DNA from: Weissella bombi
GTDB lineage: Bacteria > Bacillota > Bacilli > Lactobacillales > Lactobacillaceae
Assembly: GCF_900094835.1 (NCBI RefSeq)
Contig: NZ_FMAO01000001.1
Span: 396,345-460,344 of the forward strand
Reading direction: 5' to 3'
DNA length: 64,000 nt
The notes beneath the pieces are model-generated. The model had not been told where the DNA came from and ran no database searches. It saw only the letters and a list, made by a program, of their open reading frames with translations. Positions 18,329-27,210 of the stretch are shown piece by piece. The position numbers and the translations under genes are program-made. Positions within the stretch are counted from its first letter, which is position 1. Every line of letters starts with the position of its first letter.

Positions 18329-18346
18329 ATACCAAATAATTGGTAT
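18329..18346. promoter_or_regulatory. Inverted repeat at the head of the teichoic acid operon
   Basis: ATACCAA and TTGGTAT flank ATAA, a perfect 7-base dyad just upstream of the licD start. It could be an operator or a 5' leader hairpin. I found no strong promoter further up: a TTGCAC with an AT-rich -10 at poor spacing is the best candidate. Confidence 0.4.
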
Positions 18347-18484
18347 CTTAGTTGCTAAATTTCCGACTATAAATGGCTTAAAGGAGTCATAAAAGTCGCC
18401 ACTGATGTATTATTTTTATATCAAATAATACTTATGTGCAACTTACGGCATGCAGCTTTCTAAAGCCACAAACCTTTAATAAAC

Positions 18485-18532
18485 AAAAAAATCTTAAACC
18501 TATCTGTTGAACACGATAGGTTTAAGATTTTT
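18485..18532 (-). terminator. Strong bidirectional-looking terminator after the YbjQ gene
   Basis: About 18 paired bases (AAAAATCTTAAACCTATC with GATAGGTTTAAGATTTTT) around a 10-base loop, with T-runs on both strands. It separates the YbjQ gene from the teichoic acid operon. Confidence 0.88.
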
Positions 18533-18545
18533 ACTATGCCTTATT

Positions 18546-18875
18546 TTAATTTTTCTCAATCTTCACAGCAGTTCCATAAGCAGCTACTGAGTCACCGATT
18601 GCTCCTGATGATGAATCAAAACGCATCATCACAACAGCATTAGCCCCTAATTTGGCTGCCGCCGTTTTTAAACGATCAATTGCCTCGTCACGTGCTGTAT
18701 CCTGTAGTTTGGTATAACCTTTAATTTCGCCACCAACTAATGTTTTAATTGATTGACCAAACGACGACACAACATTTCGTGAACGCGTTGTTAATCCAAA
18801 AACTTCACCAAATGTTTCTACAGTGCGATAACCCGCAATTGACTCCGTAGTTGCAATTAATACCTTTTCTGACAT
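18546..18875 (-). CDS. YbjQ/UPF0145 family protein
   Basis: 109 aa, matching the usual 105-110 of this family. The family pattern is present: VLIATTESIAGYRTVETFGEV at the start, RDEAIDRLKTAAAKLGANAVV in the middle and GTAVKI at the end. These proteins form beta/alpha pentameric rings and are sometimes called heavy-metal-binding domain proteins, but their function is not established. The gene stands alone between two terminator or gap regions, with a strong GGAGG before the ATG. Confidence 0.9.
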   Translation of the reverse strand: MSEKVLIATTESIAGYRTVETFGEVFGLTTRSRNVVSSFGQSIKTLVGGEIKGYTKLQDTARDEAIDRLKTAAAKLGANAVVMMRFDSSSGAIGDSVAAYGTAVKIEKN

Positions 18876-18951
18876 GAGTTATACCCCCTCCTCTATTCCT
18901 GCTAAGTAATACTATTACTATGTCATAAAACACTGCCTTGAAAAACCAAAA

Positions 18952-20445
18952 CTAAAAATCATGATTAATTCTTAACAATTCATTGTTTTCAAATCTATCT
19001 AAAGTTAAATCAATAATTAATTGCCGTAAAGCAAGTCTCTCTGACCATTCAGGTATCGTATGCCACGCAAAGCCAGGTACTTTTTGACTTAAAATAACAT
19101 TTGATAAGTAAATATCCGTTTTATCCGTAAATTCATTTGTCACGTGAACATTCAATGAATGCCATTGTTGAACCATTTGCATTAAATACTCTTCTAAAGC
19201 AGGCATATCAATCAAATCAATGGTAATTGTAATAACAGGCAACACATCTTTTACAGAAATCAACTTCACCGCAGCATTAAGCAACGGATTAAACATCATC
19301 CCCATTAAATGTGTCACGTCATAACGAGAAACCTGTGCTAAGTTTTGAATTACTGACTTCGTAAAAGCTGCATGAATCGGATAGGTATCAGTTTGGAATG
19401 CAACATCCGTTGGCAAATTATCATCTTGTGGTGGAAAATAACTCAGCCTAATAAACAATGGTATTAACAGCTTTGTCATTGTCGCATGTTGCTCTTCTGA
19501 CATTTCTTGATTAAAGAACAAACGATATGACAATCCAACCTGATCAAACAAATCGGTTATGCGACGTTTACTTTTGGCAGTTAAATTTTCAAAATAATCA
19601 CTGGTATCACCAATACCTAATGCATAACACACCACCACGCCATAACGTAGTTCATTATCTAGATTCTGTGAATCATCTGTCGCATAGCGTTCTAAATATG
19701 GGGTCATCTGTGCCAATAATTCTTGTACACTATCTTGTAAGTCCTTAGTTGGTCGTAATAAAGCATCTTTTACCTTACCTAAGTAATGGCCATTCTGCAC
19801 ACGAGTGTACCACACACCAAATACAATCGATAAAATTCGCTGAATTGTTAAGCGTTTTGTTAATAGTGGCATCAAATTTTGTTGCACTTGTTCAATGGCT
19901 CGATTAGTTGCATCAGGAAATGGTAGCGGTTGGTCAGCATATGCTAGATAAATTAATTCAATCATAACTGTTCGAATTTGTTGTTCGTCCCCGATTAGCT
20001 GATAGTTTTCAGAAATATTTATTTTCTGCCTTTTTAATTCAGATCGCATTGCTTCTTTGGTCATGCGAACAACGGTCGTACTTGATGAATGCCTAAAGGC
20101 AATGGCTTCATTAGAATGAATATCCTCTAAAAAAACATCTAGTAATAGTTCAAACCGCAATGATTGTCGTAAGTAAAATCCCTTTAATGATGCAGTACTG
20201 ATCAACTGCAAATTTGTTAACGTTATTGTTCGATTAGCATCACTAACCGTAATAAACGTTTGTTTTGATTGTGTCATACTTTGATAGTCAATATTTAATT
20301 GTTGAACTGCTTGTAAAATACGATATCGTGACCAATTAATTGCCACCATTAAGTCTTTGATTAAAAAAGTCCTACTGTGGTGTGTCATCAAGTATCGATG
20401 TAATATTAAACGTTCTTCGTCTTTTTTTGAAAGTAACCAATTCAT
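18952..20445 (-). CDS. Mga-like transcriptional regulator
   Basis: 497 aa, the usual size of Mga/AtxA-type regulators. The N-terminus (5-60) has a helix-turn-helix pattern (FLIKDLMVAINWSRYRILQAVQQL), a second DNA-binding region follows, and the long helical middle (about 80-380) would correspond to the PTS regulation-like domains. The C-terminal part (about 400-497, PVITITIDLIDMPALEEYL ... TDKTDIYLSNVI) looks like an EIIB-type fold. Such proteins activate surface or virulence-related genes in response to sugar transport. No PTS gene or clear target lies next to it; the neighbours are a YbjQ gene and msrB. Confidence 0.78.
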   Translation of the reverse strand: MNWLLSKKDEERLILHRYLMTHHSRTFLIKDLMVAINWSRYRILQAVQQLNIDYQSMTQSKQTFITVSDANRTITLTNLQLISTASLKGFYLRQSLRFELLLDVFLEDIHSNEAIAFRHSSSTTVVRMTKEAMRSELKRQKINISENYQLIGDEQQIRTVMIELIYLAYADQPLPFPDATNRAIEQVQQNLMPLLTKRLTIQRILSIVFGVWYTRVQNGHYLGKVKDALLRPTKDLQDSVQELLAQMTPYLERYATDDSQNLDNELRYGVVVCYALGIGDTSDYFENLTAKSKRRITDLFDQVGLSYRLFFNQEMSEEQHATMTKLLIPLFIRLSYFPPQDDNLPTDVAFQTDTYPIHAAFTKSVIQNLAQVSRYDVTHLMGMMFNPLLNAAVKLISVKDVLPVITITIDLIDMPALEEYLMQMVQQWHSLNVHVTNEFTDKTDIYLSNVILSQKVPGFAWHTIPEWSERLALRQLIIDLTLDRFENNELLRINHDF

Positions 20446-20550
20446 CGTATCTGCTCTCTCTATTTAATAGTCATAAATCTATCATAACCAGATTAAAATA
20501 CTTTTTGAGACTTTATTTTTCTTCAAAAATAAAAATAAAGCGATTAAAAC

Positions 20551-20585
20551 AAAAAACCACCATCATGTTTCACCATGAAAGTGGC
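20551..20585 (-). terminator. Terminator after msrB
   Basis: On the minus strand CCAC-TTT-CATG pairs with CATG-ATG-GTGG around GTGAAA and is followed by TTTTTTG. The stem has a three-base internal loop. Confidence 0.65.
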
Positions 20586-20619
20586 CTTCACAGTTTAAAG
20601 CAACTGTTTAACTGAACGA

Positions 20620-21063
20620 CTATTCTCCATCAAATAATGCAGCATATTCACCATAACCTTGTGCTGCTAACTCAGCAACTGGTACGAATTTTAAAGCTGC
20701 TGAATTAATGCAATAACGTAACCCACCTGCAGCCATCGGTCCGTCAGTAAAGACATGACCCAAATGAGAATCTGCATCTTGTGAAGTGACTTCAGTTCGA
20801 TACATACCATGTGAAGTATCTAAATGTCGCTTAACAGCTTTCTTTTCAATTGGTTTTGTAAAAGATGGCCAACCACAACCTGCATCATATTTATCGAGTG
20901 AACTAAATAATGGTTCACCACTAACAACATCTACGTAGATACCATCATCAAACCAAGCATCATACTTATTATTAAATGGTGTTTCAGTTGCTGCTTTTTG
21001 TGTTACGGCATATTGTTCAGCCGTTAATTTTTCGCGTAATTCTGCATCCGTTGGTTTTGTCAT
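20620..21063 (-). CDS. msrB: Peptide-methionine (R)-S-oxide reductase
   Basis: 147 aa. Reduces the R epimer of methionine sulfoxide in proteins. The catalytic Cys is in [11 protein letters not shown] near residue 117, and CGWPSF holds the usual recycling cysteine. The paired CxxC zinc motifs of some MsrB enzymes are absent, as in many Lactobacillaceae. The gene starts one base after the msrA stop, so the two are cotranscribed and complementary in stereochemistry. Confidence 0.96.
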   Translation of the reverse strand: MTKPTDAELREKLTAEQYAVTQKAATETPFNNKYDAWFDDGIYVDVVSGEPLFSSLDKYDAGCGWPSFTKPIEKKAVKRHLDTSHGMYRTEVTSQDADSHLGHVFTDGPMAAGGLRYCINSAALKFVPVAELAAQGYGEYAALFDGE

Positions 21064-21064
21064 C

Positions 21065-21595
21065 TTACTTACGCTCCTTATCTGACCAATATTTCTTTTG
21101 ATACTTTTTACGTGGTATCATCATCATCATTTCACGTAAGGGATTTTTCTTATAAAATTGTTGATGTTCTTCTTCTGCATCATAAAACGGCTTAGCATCT
21201 TCGATCGTCGTTACAATAGGGCTATCAAAGCGCCCCGATTCATTTAATGCTTGTTTAGAAGCCTCGGCAATTCGTCGCTGTTCATCATCCTTAACAAAAA
21301 TAACTGGACGATACGAATCTCCACGATCCGCAAACTGTCCCATTGCATCAGTCGGATCTGCCAACTGCCAATAGAGAGAGACTAACGAATCATATGAAAC
21401 AATCTCATCATCAAACCAAACTTTAACTGCTTCAGTATGTCCTGTAATATGGGCTGCTACTTGTTCATAAGTTGGGTTTACTACTGTACCACCCGTATAA
21501 CCTGAGCGTACTTTTTCAATTCCTGGTAGTGTTTCGAAAGGTTCAACCATACACCAAAAACATCCACCAGCAAAAATTGCTGTTTGCATCGTCAT
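21065..21595 (-). CDS. msrA: Peptide-methionine (S)-S-oxide reductase
   Basis: 176 aa. Reduces the S epimer of methionine sulfoxide. The active site [11 protein letters not shown] is at the N-terminus and the family blocks [16 protein letters not shown] and the C-terminal QQFYKKNP are present. I chose the ATG at 21593-21595, with GAGGGGG eight bases upstream, over an in-frame GTG at 21604. The preceding membrane-protein gene ends 43 bases upstream, so all three may share a transcript. Confidence 0.96.
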   Translation of the reverse strand: MTMQTAIFAGGCFWCMVEPFETLPGIEKVRSGYTGGTVVNPTYEQVAAHITGHTEAVKVWFDDEIVSYDSLVSLYWQLADPTDAMGQFADRGDSYRPVIFVKDDEQRRIAEASKQALNESGRFDSPIVTTIEDAKPFYDAEEEHQQFYKKNPLREMMMMIPRKKYQKKYWSDKERK

Positions 21596-21638
21596 TTTAC
21601 ACACCCCCTCAACTATAGGATACCACTAACACCATAAA

Positions 21639-22298
21639 TTACTTGTCTTTATCGTCATCTTTGTGGTCATCTTTATTACTGCTTTCACTCTTTTGTGCTG
21701 CTTTTTGTGCATCTTGCGCTTGCTTGTTAGCTGAATCAGCAGTTGCATTCGCTTTATCAGCTGCTGCGTTTGCATCTGCAACTGCTTTATTTGCTGAATC
21801 TTGAACTGCCTGTACGGATGCATCAGTATCACTCGCCTGCTTTTTCAAGTTCTTTATGTCTTTATCTTTTTGACCAATTGACTTTTCTAATGAAGATACT
21901 GATGCCTTATATTTATTGGTATCCTGTTCAGCATTAACAATGCGTTGGTTTGTCTTAGCGGCCTTTTTCAACAAAAGAATACCACCATCCGTATCAATTG
22001 CCCGTTGGTACAAGCTTTTTGCTGATTGCCAGTTTTGTTTCTTAATAGCACTATCAGCTCGTTGTAGGTAATCTAATTGTTCACTCGCTGTTCGATTTTC
22101 TATCGAAACACGTACCTTACGTGATGCCTGATAATGTTGCTTGGCTGTTTGCCAATCTTGAACCGCCACGGCATCCCGTGCTTTATTTAATTCTCTATTA
22201 TACGTACGATCATCGCTAAACCACATAATCGCTGCATAACCGGCAATTATTACAATTACTAAGCCAATTGCAGCTATGATTATTCTCTTACGACTCAT
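21639..22298 (-). CDS. Membrane-anchored TPR and coiled-coil protein, function unknown
   Basis: 219 aa. One N-terminal membrane anchor (RKRIIIAAIGLVIVIIAGYAAIMWF), then two helical repeats of tetratricopeptide style (AVQDWQTAKQHYQASRK and KKQNWQSAKSLYQRAID) and a long predicted coiled coil (about 120-205) rich in Ala, Lys and Asp, ending in a charged Lys/Asp tail. It is probably outside the membrane. I do not know a named family. It has its own good promoter (22328-22356) and a GGAGGG Shine-Dalgarno, and precedes msrA-msrB. Confidence 0.78.
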   Translation of the reverse strand: MSRKRIIIAAIGLVIVIIAGYAAIMWFSDDRTYNRELNKARDAVAVQDWQTAKQHYQASRKVRVSIENRTASEQLDYLQRADSAIKKQNWQSAKSLYQRAIDTDGGILLLKKAAKTNQRIVNAEQDTNKYKASVSSLEKSIGQKDKDIKNLKKQASDTDASVQAVQDSANKAVADANAAADKANATADSANKQAQDAQKAAQKSESSNKDDHKDDDKDK

Positions 22299-22327
22299 AT
22301 TACCCTCCTTAAATAGGTAGTTTTAGC

Positions 22328-22356
22328 ATTATATCATGTTTATATTTAAGCAACAA
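22328..22356 (-). promoter_or_regulatory. Promoter of the TPR/coiled-coil gene and msrAB
   Basis: Minus strand: TTGTTG (22351-22356), 17-base spacer, TATAAT (22328-22333), about 30 bases before the start codon. Confidence 0.7.
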
Positions 22357-22391
22357 TTCAATTACTTCATATACTTAACATCCACTTAATA

Positions 22392-22420
22392 TTGACGTAA
22401 TGGTTTATTCACATTATGTT
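22392..22420 (+). promoter_or_regulatory. Promoter of the M29 aminopeptidase gene
   Basis: TTGACG (22392-22397), 17-base spacer, TATGTT (22415-22420), 43 bases before the ATG. It is divergent from the promoter at 22328-22356. Confidence 0.65.
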
Positions 22421-22463
22421 TTCCTGTAAAATGAAATTTAACTTAAAAAATGGAGAAAATACA

Positions 22464-23702
22464 ATGACAATTAAACATTTCGATCAGTTGTTAAATAAAT
22501 ACGCCAATTTAATTGCCCAGGTTGGTATCAACGTTAAACCTGGCCAAGATATTATCGTATACGCTGAAATTGACCAAGCCGATTTGGTGCATCGTATCAT
22601 GGATGCTGCTTATAAACTTGGCGCTAACCAAGTAATTGTGGAATGGAAAGATACTATTTTACAACGTGAATTCTTAAAACATGCTGATGAAGCGACACTT
22701 TCAAGCATGCCAGCTTGGTTCTCTGTGCGTGCTGAATCATTAATGGCTAATCACACATCACGTATTTCCATTGTTTCAAATGATCCTGACGGTTTAAGTG
22801 ACGTTGCCAGTGATCGTGTATCATTATACGAACAAGCTTATCAACGTGCTAACAGCGCTGTTCGTCAAGCAACAATGAATAATGACGTTGCCTGGCTAGT
22901 TGTCGCTGCTGCAGGTAAAGAATGGTCTCAGAAAGTTTTCCCTGAACTCTCAACCACCGATGCTCAGGATAAGCTATGGCAGGAAATTTTTAACATTAAC
23001 CGTATTAGCTTGGATAACGATGTGATTGCTGATTGGCAAGCACACATTAATACCCTTAATGAAAAGGCCACTTGGTTAAATAACCAGAACTTTAAAGAAT
23101 TACGTTACCACTCAGCCAAAACTGATTTAACCATTGGGTTAGCAGAAGATCATGTTTGGGAAGCTGCCGAATCATTCAATAAAGCAGGTAATCGTTTTGT
23201 ACCCAACATGCCGACCGAGGAAGTTTTCACTTCACCCGATTATCGTCATATTGAGGGTACCGTACAATCAACCAAGCCACTTTCATATTCTGGTGTTTTA
23301 ATTACTGATATCAAACTTACTTTTGAAAAAGGTCGTGTTGTTGCCGCTGACGCAACTAACGGTAAAGAAACGCTAGAACAACTAATTAAAACTGATGATG
23401 GTGCAGCCTCACTTGGTGAAGTATCTCTTGTACCTCACGACTCACCTATCTCAAATTCTAATATCGTGTTCTACACAACACTAATCGATGAAAATGCTTC
23501 TGATCATTTAGCACTAGGTGCAGCGTACCCTTCTAACGTTAAAAATGGTACTCAAATTTCTGTCGCTGAACGCCAAGCTAAGGGGCAAAATGACTCATTA
23601 GTTCACGTAGATTTCATGATTGGTTCATCTGACATGAATATTGATGGTGTTAGTCAAGACGGTAGCATTGTCCCTGTCTTCCGTAATGGTAACTGGGCTT
23701 AA
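22464..23702 (+). CDS. pepS: M29 family aminopeptidase (PepS/AmpS type)
   Basis: 412 aa, the normal length for M29 metallo-aminopeptidases, which release N-terminal residues from peptides in the cytosol and help use peptide nitrogen. Family features are LIAQVGINVKPGQDIIVYAEI at the N-terminus, FNKAGNRFVPNMPTEEVFT with metal-ligand glutamates, and the C-terminal HVDFMIGSSDMNIDG with ligand His and Asp. I chose the ATG at 22464 with GGAG eight bases upstream; an in-frame ATG at 22416 lies in the promoter's -10 region. It is the only clear plus-strand gene in the window and is monocistronic. Confidence 0.95.
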   Translation: MTIKHFDQLLNKYANLIAQVGINVKPGQDIIVYAEIDQADLVHRIMDAAYKLGANQVIVEWKDTILQREFLKHADEATLSSMPAWFSVRAESLMANHTSRISIVSNDPDGLSDVASDRVSLYEQAYQRANSAVRQATMNNDVAWLVVAAAGKEWSQKVFPELSTTDAQDKLWQEIFNINRISLDNDVIADWQAHINTLNEKATWLNNQNFKELRYHSAKTDLTIGLAEDHVWEAAESFNKAGNRFVPNMPTEEVFTSPDYRHIEGTVQSTKPLSYSGVLITDIKLTFEKGRVVAADATNGKETLEQLIKTDDGAASLGEVSLVPHDSPISNSNIVFYTTLIDENASDHLALGAAYPSNVKNGTQISVAERQAKGQNDSLVHVDFMIGSSDMNIDGVSQDGSIVPVFRNGNWA

Positions 23703-23720
23703 TGAATCTCATATACACAT

Positions 23721-23773
23721 AAAAACAGGTTGTTTTCTACTATTATATATAGTGTAGAAAGCAACCTGTTTAT
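23721..23773. terminator. Bidirectional terminator between converging genes
   Basis: AAACAGGTTG-TTTTCTAC pairs with GTGTAGAAA-GCAACCTGTTT with short internal mismatches; it serves both pepS (plus) and the LysM-CAP gene (minus), which converge here. Confidence 0.85.
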
Positions 23774-23781
23774 TTATATGC

Positions 23782-24891
23782 TTAATTTGAAACACCAACG
23801 ATAACATCACCAACTTGAGCAAAGCCAAAGTGAGTTGAACCAGCGCGCATCTCCCAGTCACGGTGACCAGTACCTGATGCAGTAGTCATATTTGTTTCGT
23901 TATACCAAGCATCCACAACTGGTGAGCCTGAACCAAAGCCAATTGAGATAACTTCGTTTGGATTACTCCAGTGTTCACTTGGAATTGAACCACCAGCATT
24001 GGCAATTTGTTGTGCACGTGCTTGTGCCTTTGCTGCCAAGTCAGATGACCATTCTGTTGTCATACCACTACGCTTTGACTTCAAAGCACTAAATGTTGAA
24101 TTATCAACATTACCTGACGTTGCAGCTGTAGCTGAAGTCTGTGATGCTTGTGATTGTTGTGCAGTAGCAGCTGATTGACTAGCTGCGGCACTTGCGTTTG
24201 CGGCAGCGTTATTAGCGGCTGAAGCTGATTGTGCTGATTGCGCAGCAGCATTAGCCTTGGCAGTTTCAGCAATTGCTTGTGACTCAGCGGCCTTAGCTGC
24301 AGCTTCACTTGCAGCAGTAGCACCTGACTCAGCAGCAGCCATTGAAGCGGCTGCGGCTTGTGAAGCAGCAACACTAGCAGCATAAGCTTCAGATGCAGCT
24401 GCTTGTGAAGCAGCGGCTTGACTTTGAGCGGCTTGTGAGGCTGCCACAGCTTCGTTAGCTGCAGCTTGCGAAGCAGCAACTTCATCAGCAGATGGTGCTG
24501 CTGTATAAGCTGTTTGCGTTGGCTGTGCTGGTTGTTGGTTAACAGGTGCCGTTGTTGCAACTGGTGCAGCACTTGCGCCATTAAAATGTTGACCAGCAAT
24601 AATCAAATCAGGATTAACAATACCATTAACAGCAGCAAAATTATCAACTGTATCATTCGTAGCCATTGCTAGCGCCCAAACAGTATCACCTTGTTGAATT
24701 TGATAATTGTTTACACCACCGTTGCTTGACACTTGTGATGCAACTTGATCAACAGTGTTAGCTTGCCATACATCTGCAGAAGCAGACTCATTACTACCTA
24801 CGAAAGCGACACCTGCTGCGGTTGTTGCTACTGCAACTGCGGCCCATTGCTTTCCTGCTTTATACATTTTCTTGTGTGACTTGATTTCCAT
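23782..24891 (-). CDS. Secreted LysM protein with CAP domain
   Basis: 369 aa. Starts with a KxYKxGKxW-type signal (SHKKMYKAGKQW), cleaved near SASAD. A LysM domain (about 62-105, YQIQQGDTVWALAMATND ... AGQHF) would bind peptidoglycan. A low-complexity linker of Ala/Gln/Ser (about 115-265) leads to a CAP/SCP-like domain (STFSALKSKRSGM, SSDLAAKAQARAQQIANAG, SEHWSN, GFGSGSPVVDAWYNE, GTGHRDWEMR). CAP domains in bacteria are extracellular and of uncertain activity. I chose the ATG at 24889-24891 because the signal motif begins there. A WalR-type box lies at 24981-24997. Confidence 0.87.
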   Translation of the reverse strand: MEIKSHKKMYKAGKQWAAVAVATTAAGVAFVGSNESASADVWQANTVDQVASQVSSNGGVNNYQIQQGDTVWALAMATNDTVDNFAAVNGIVNPDLIIAGQHFNGASAAPVATTAPVNQQPAQPTQTAYTAAPSADEVAASQAAANEAVAASQAAQSQAAASQAAASEAYAASVAASQAAAASMAAAESGATAASEAAAKAAESQAIAETAKANAAAQSAQSASAANNAAANASAAASQSAATAQQSQASQTSATAATSGNVDNSTFSALKSKRSGMTTEWSSDLAAKAQARAQQIANAGGSIPSEHWSNPNEVISIGFGSGSPVVDAWYNETNMTTASGTGHRDWEMRAGSTHFGFAQVGDVIVGVSN

Positions 24892-24948
24892 TGATGAAGT
24901 TTCCCCTTTAATCATTAACACTTTCATGTGCTTTTAATTCCATTAGTT

Positions 24949-24997
24949 TTTATAACGTTCTTTAATAATAACAAATGTTCTTAACAAAATCATTACA
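24949..24997 (-). promoter_or_regulatory. WalR-type box and -10 before the LysM-CAP gene
   Basis: Minus strand: TGTAAT-GATTT-TGTTAA (24981-24997) fits the WalR/YycF consensus TGTWAH-N5-TGTWAH exactly. A TATAAA -10 lies at 24949-24954, which places the box just upstream of a weak -35 position, suited to activation. Confidence 0.6.
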
Positions 24998-25039
24998 ATT
25001 CAAGAAAAAACTTTTACATTTCTTAATAAATAACGGTAA

Positions 25040-25930
25040 TTACTTAATATTTGTTGGAAAACTAACTGGTAATGGCGCACCAATTGACTTTATTTGTGTA
25101 GAAAATGGTATTGGAATCTTAACAGCAGCAGAATGTAATAATAATCCCGTCACATTCGTTTGCGTATTATATAAGTCATCCCCGACCAACGGATGCCCAA
25201 TTGCCGCCATATGTAATCGAATCTGATGTGTACGACCAGTTTCTAAATTTAAACGTACCAACGTATGTTGATAAACTGTTTTTATTTTCTCCCAATGGGT
25301 CACAGCATTTTTGGCACGTTCACCATTAATTTTTCGTAAGCGACTATTCGTCGGATGATCACCGATTGGTAATCGAATAACACCACTATTATCGTTTAAT
25401 ACACCGTCAACCCACGCCAAATAGGTACGTTTAATCGTTTTATCGCGTAACATTTGATTCAGCATTGGCACAACATACGGTACTTTAGCAATAATTAAAG
25501 CACCCGTTGTTTGTCCGTCTAAACGATGTACCATATAAGCATGCTTATTTTGTTTCATTAAATATGCCTGTGCAAAATTCATCATTGTGCCATCCTCGCC
25601 AGGAGAATTAGGATGGGTTTTAACGCCTTTTTGCTTATTAACAACCATAAAGTCATCGTTTTCAAATAAAACATCCAGCACTTGACTATCATCAGGTAAA
25701 TAATGCGAATCCGGTGTTATAAAATCGTTTTCTAACCATGTCATCTGTACCCTATCAAATGGTTTTAACAGTGTTGACGTTGGCTGATAACAATCATTTA
25801 AAAGAATGCGACGTTCCATACGAAAATTACCACGTATGCGACGAGGCACTTGCCAACTGATTAATTGTGCTTTAATTGAAATTGCTGGTTGGTCAGCCGG
25901 CAAAACGATTGTTTTCGTCCATGATTTCAT
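25040..25930 (-). CDS. RluA-family pseudouridine synthase
   Basis: 296 aa. Converts a uridine of ribosomal RNA or tRNA to pseudouridine. The catalytic Asp is in the HRLDGQTTGALIIAK motif near residue 137; downstream are RTYLAWVDG, the RLETGRTHQIR-like LNLETGRTHQIRLHMAAIGHPLVGD block, and a C-terminal LLLHSAAVKIPIPFS. An N-terminal S4-like segment is short and weak. Start ATG at 25928-25930 behind GGAG, rather than the ATG at 25954. Which uridine is modified cannot be told. Confidence 0.92.
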   Translation of the reverse strand: MKSWTKTIVLPADQPAISIKAQLISWQVPRRIRGNFRMERRILLNDCYQPTSTLLKPFDRVQMTWLENDFITPDSHYLPDDSQVLDVLFENDDFMVVNKQKGVKTHPNSPGEDGTMMNFAQAYLMKQNKHAYMVHRLDGQTTGALIIAKVPYVVPMLNQMLRDKTIKRTYLAWVDGVLNDNSGVIRLPIGDHPTNSRLRKINGERAKNAVTHWEKIKTVYQHTLVRLNLETGRTHQIRLHMAAIGHPLVGDDLYNTQTNVTGLLLHSAAVKIPIPFSTQIKSIGAPLPVSFPTNIK

Positions 25931-25954
25931 GATGTAATCTCCAAAAAAATACAA

Positions 25955-25989
25955 ACAAAAAAGTCTGGAAGAAATCTCCCAGACTTTTT
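25955..25989 (-). terminator. Terminator after the cold shock gene
   Basis: AAAAAGTCTGG and CCCAGACTTTTT pair around AAGAAATCT; T-runs on both strands. Confidence 0.85.
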
Positions 25990-26008
25990 CTTGGTTAAAG
26001 CACGCTAA

Positions 26009-26209
26009 TTACAACTTAGTAACGTTAGCTGCTTGCAAACCACGGTCACCTTGTTGTACTTCAAATGATACAGCTTGACCTTCTTCTAATGACTTGAAGC
26101 CATCACTTTGGATTGCTGAGAAGTGTACGAATACATCATCACCAGATTCGCGTGAGATAAAACCGTAACCCTTGTCTGCGTTAAACCACTTTACTGTTCC
26201 TTGTTCCAT
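26009..26209 (-). CDS. csp: Cold shock protein
   Basis: 66 aa, the standard length. RNA chaperone with a single OB fold: RNP1 KGYGFIS and RNP2 VFVHF are both present, and the N-terminus [14 protein letters not shown] is typical. Start at the ATG 26207-26209 with AGGAGG eight bases upstream; an in-frame ATG further up is in the leader. The leader is about 95 bases from the predicted -10, long enough for the temperature-responsive structure known for csp mRNAs. Confidence 0.96.
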   Translation of the reverse strand: MEQGTVKWFNADKGYGFISRESGDDVFVHFSAIQSDGFKSLEEGQAVSFEVQQGDRGLQAANVTKL

Positions 26210-26312
26210 GTCTGAAACCTCCTGGCATCTTGCCATAAAAAATTAATAATCCAAAACGAAGATGCCCTTATTTCTTAGAAACATAAAACAAAATCTTTCA
26301 AACTATGTACTT

Positions 26313-26321
26313 AGTATAACA
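26313..26321 (-). promoter_or_regulatory. Extended -10 promoter of csp
   Basis: Minus strand TGTTATACT, an extended -10 (TGnTATACT). No good -35 at 17 bases. Predicted transcript start about 97 bases before the csp ATG. Confidence 0.55.
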
Positions 26322-26390
26322 CGTGTCTCGAATGAATGATACTTGTTTTTACAATATATATTTTTTGTTATACAAACATCAATTAAAAAC

Positions 26391-26445
26391 AAAAAAACAT
26401 TTACCAAATATCAATAGTTACCCATTAATAATTTGATAAATGTTT
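26391..26445 (-). terminator. Terminator after the DUF4811/drug exporter operon
   Basis: Minus strand: AAACATTTATCAAAT pairs with ATTTGGTAAATGTTT (one mismatch) around a 21-base loop, followed by TTTTGTTTTTAA. Confidence 0.75.
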
Positions 26446-26451
26446 CATTCA

Positions 26452-27204
26452 TTACTTTAACATTTGCTTCATTGCATCTGCCGTCATTTCAGCAGTTGCT
26501 TCACGTGTGTAATCAGCAACATCATTAGCGCTAACCTTAGGGTTATTCTTCATATATGCTGCAACCTTAGCTTGCACAGCTTCACGCATTTGCTTTTGCT
26601 GTGCAGCAACTGCCGTCTTATCTTGAGCTGCTGCTTTTTGCTTTGCCGTTACTTGCTTAGCCTGCTTTGCAGACAAAGCTACCCAAGTATTATCAGGAAT
26701 TGTAACAGTTGCTTTTTGCTTATACAATGAATGACCTTCGCCACCAAAGCCTAACATTGACTTAAAGAAGTGATTACGCCATTCCCAACGAGTGGTAACA
26801 GTCTTAACAGTTGCCTTATCAACATTAGCTGTCTTATAAGTTGCCGTCTTATTAACTGATTCAGGCATATTTTTCTTATCAGGAACAAAATGTGCTTTTG
26901 CCTTACCATCTTCACGATCAGCATAAATCATCACATAATTGTCTGACTTCGTACCCAACTCTTGCGTAATTAACATACCAGCTGGTGATTTTGATCCACC
27001 TGCAGAGTAGATTGTCTTTTCTGTAGTTGTCGTAACTTTTTTCATGCCGTAGTGATTACTCATGTTTGCAGTCAACAACCAGATAGAAGCAACCAACAAA
27101 GCCATTGAGATAACTCCCGCAATAACACGCGTTGGTACGTGCTCTATGTTAATCCATGAGACATACGTCAAAATCGCTAAAATTGTTAGAACAATAATAA
27201 TCAT
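26452..27204 (-). CDS. DUF4811-type membrane protein next to drug exporter
   Basis: 250 aa. Two hydrophobic segments at the N-terminus (about 1-17 and 27-46), then a soluble domain (about 55-180, TTTTEKTIYSAGGSKSPAGML ... WEWRNHFFKSMLGFGGEGHSLY) and a Lys/Ala/Gln-rich helical tail. From memory this is the DUF4811 family, found beside DHA2 exporters in lactobacilli; its function is not known. It starts 6 bases after the exporter stop codon and shares its terminator, so a partner or modulator of the exporter is likely. Confidence 0.8.
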   Translation of the reverse strand: MIIIVLTILAILTYVSWINIEHVPTRVIAGVISMALLVASIWLLTANMSNHYGMKKVTTTTEKTIYSAGGSKSPAGMLITQELGTKSDNYVMIYADREDGKAKAHFVPDKKNMPESVNKTATYKTANVDKATVKTVTTRWEWRNHFFKSMLGFGGEGHSLYKQKATVTIPDNTWVALSAKQAKQVTAKQKAAAQDKTAVAAQQKQMREAVQAKVAAYMKNNPKVSANDVADYTREATAEMTADAMKQMLK

Positions 27205-27210
27205 ATTAAC

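Noticed and set aside
18331-18480. Strong promoter for the teichoic acid operon
   Set aside because: Best candidate (TTGCAC with an AT-rich -10) has poor spacing; I do not list it as a feature.
24081-24599. Leu/Gln-rich 172-codon minus-strand frame
   Set aside because: It lies inside the Ala/Gln/Ser-rich linker of the LysM-CAP gene in another frame; composition is an artefact of the repeats.
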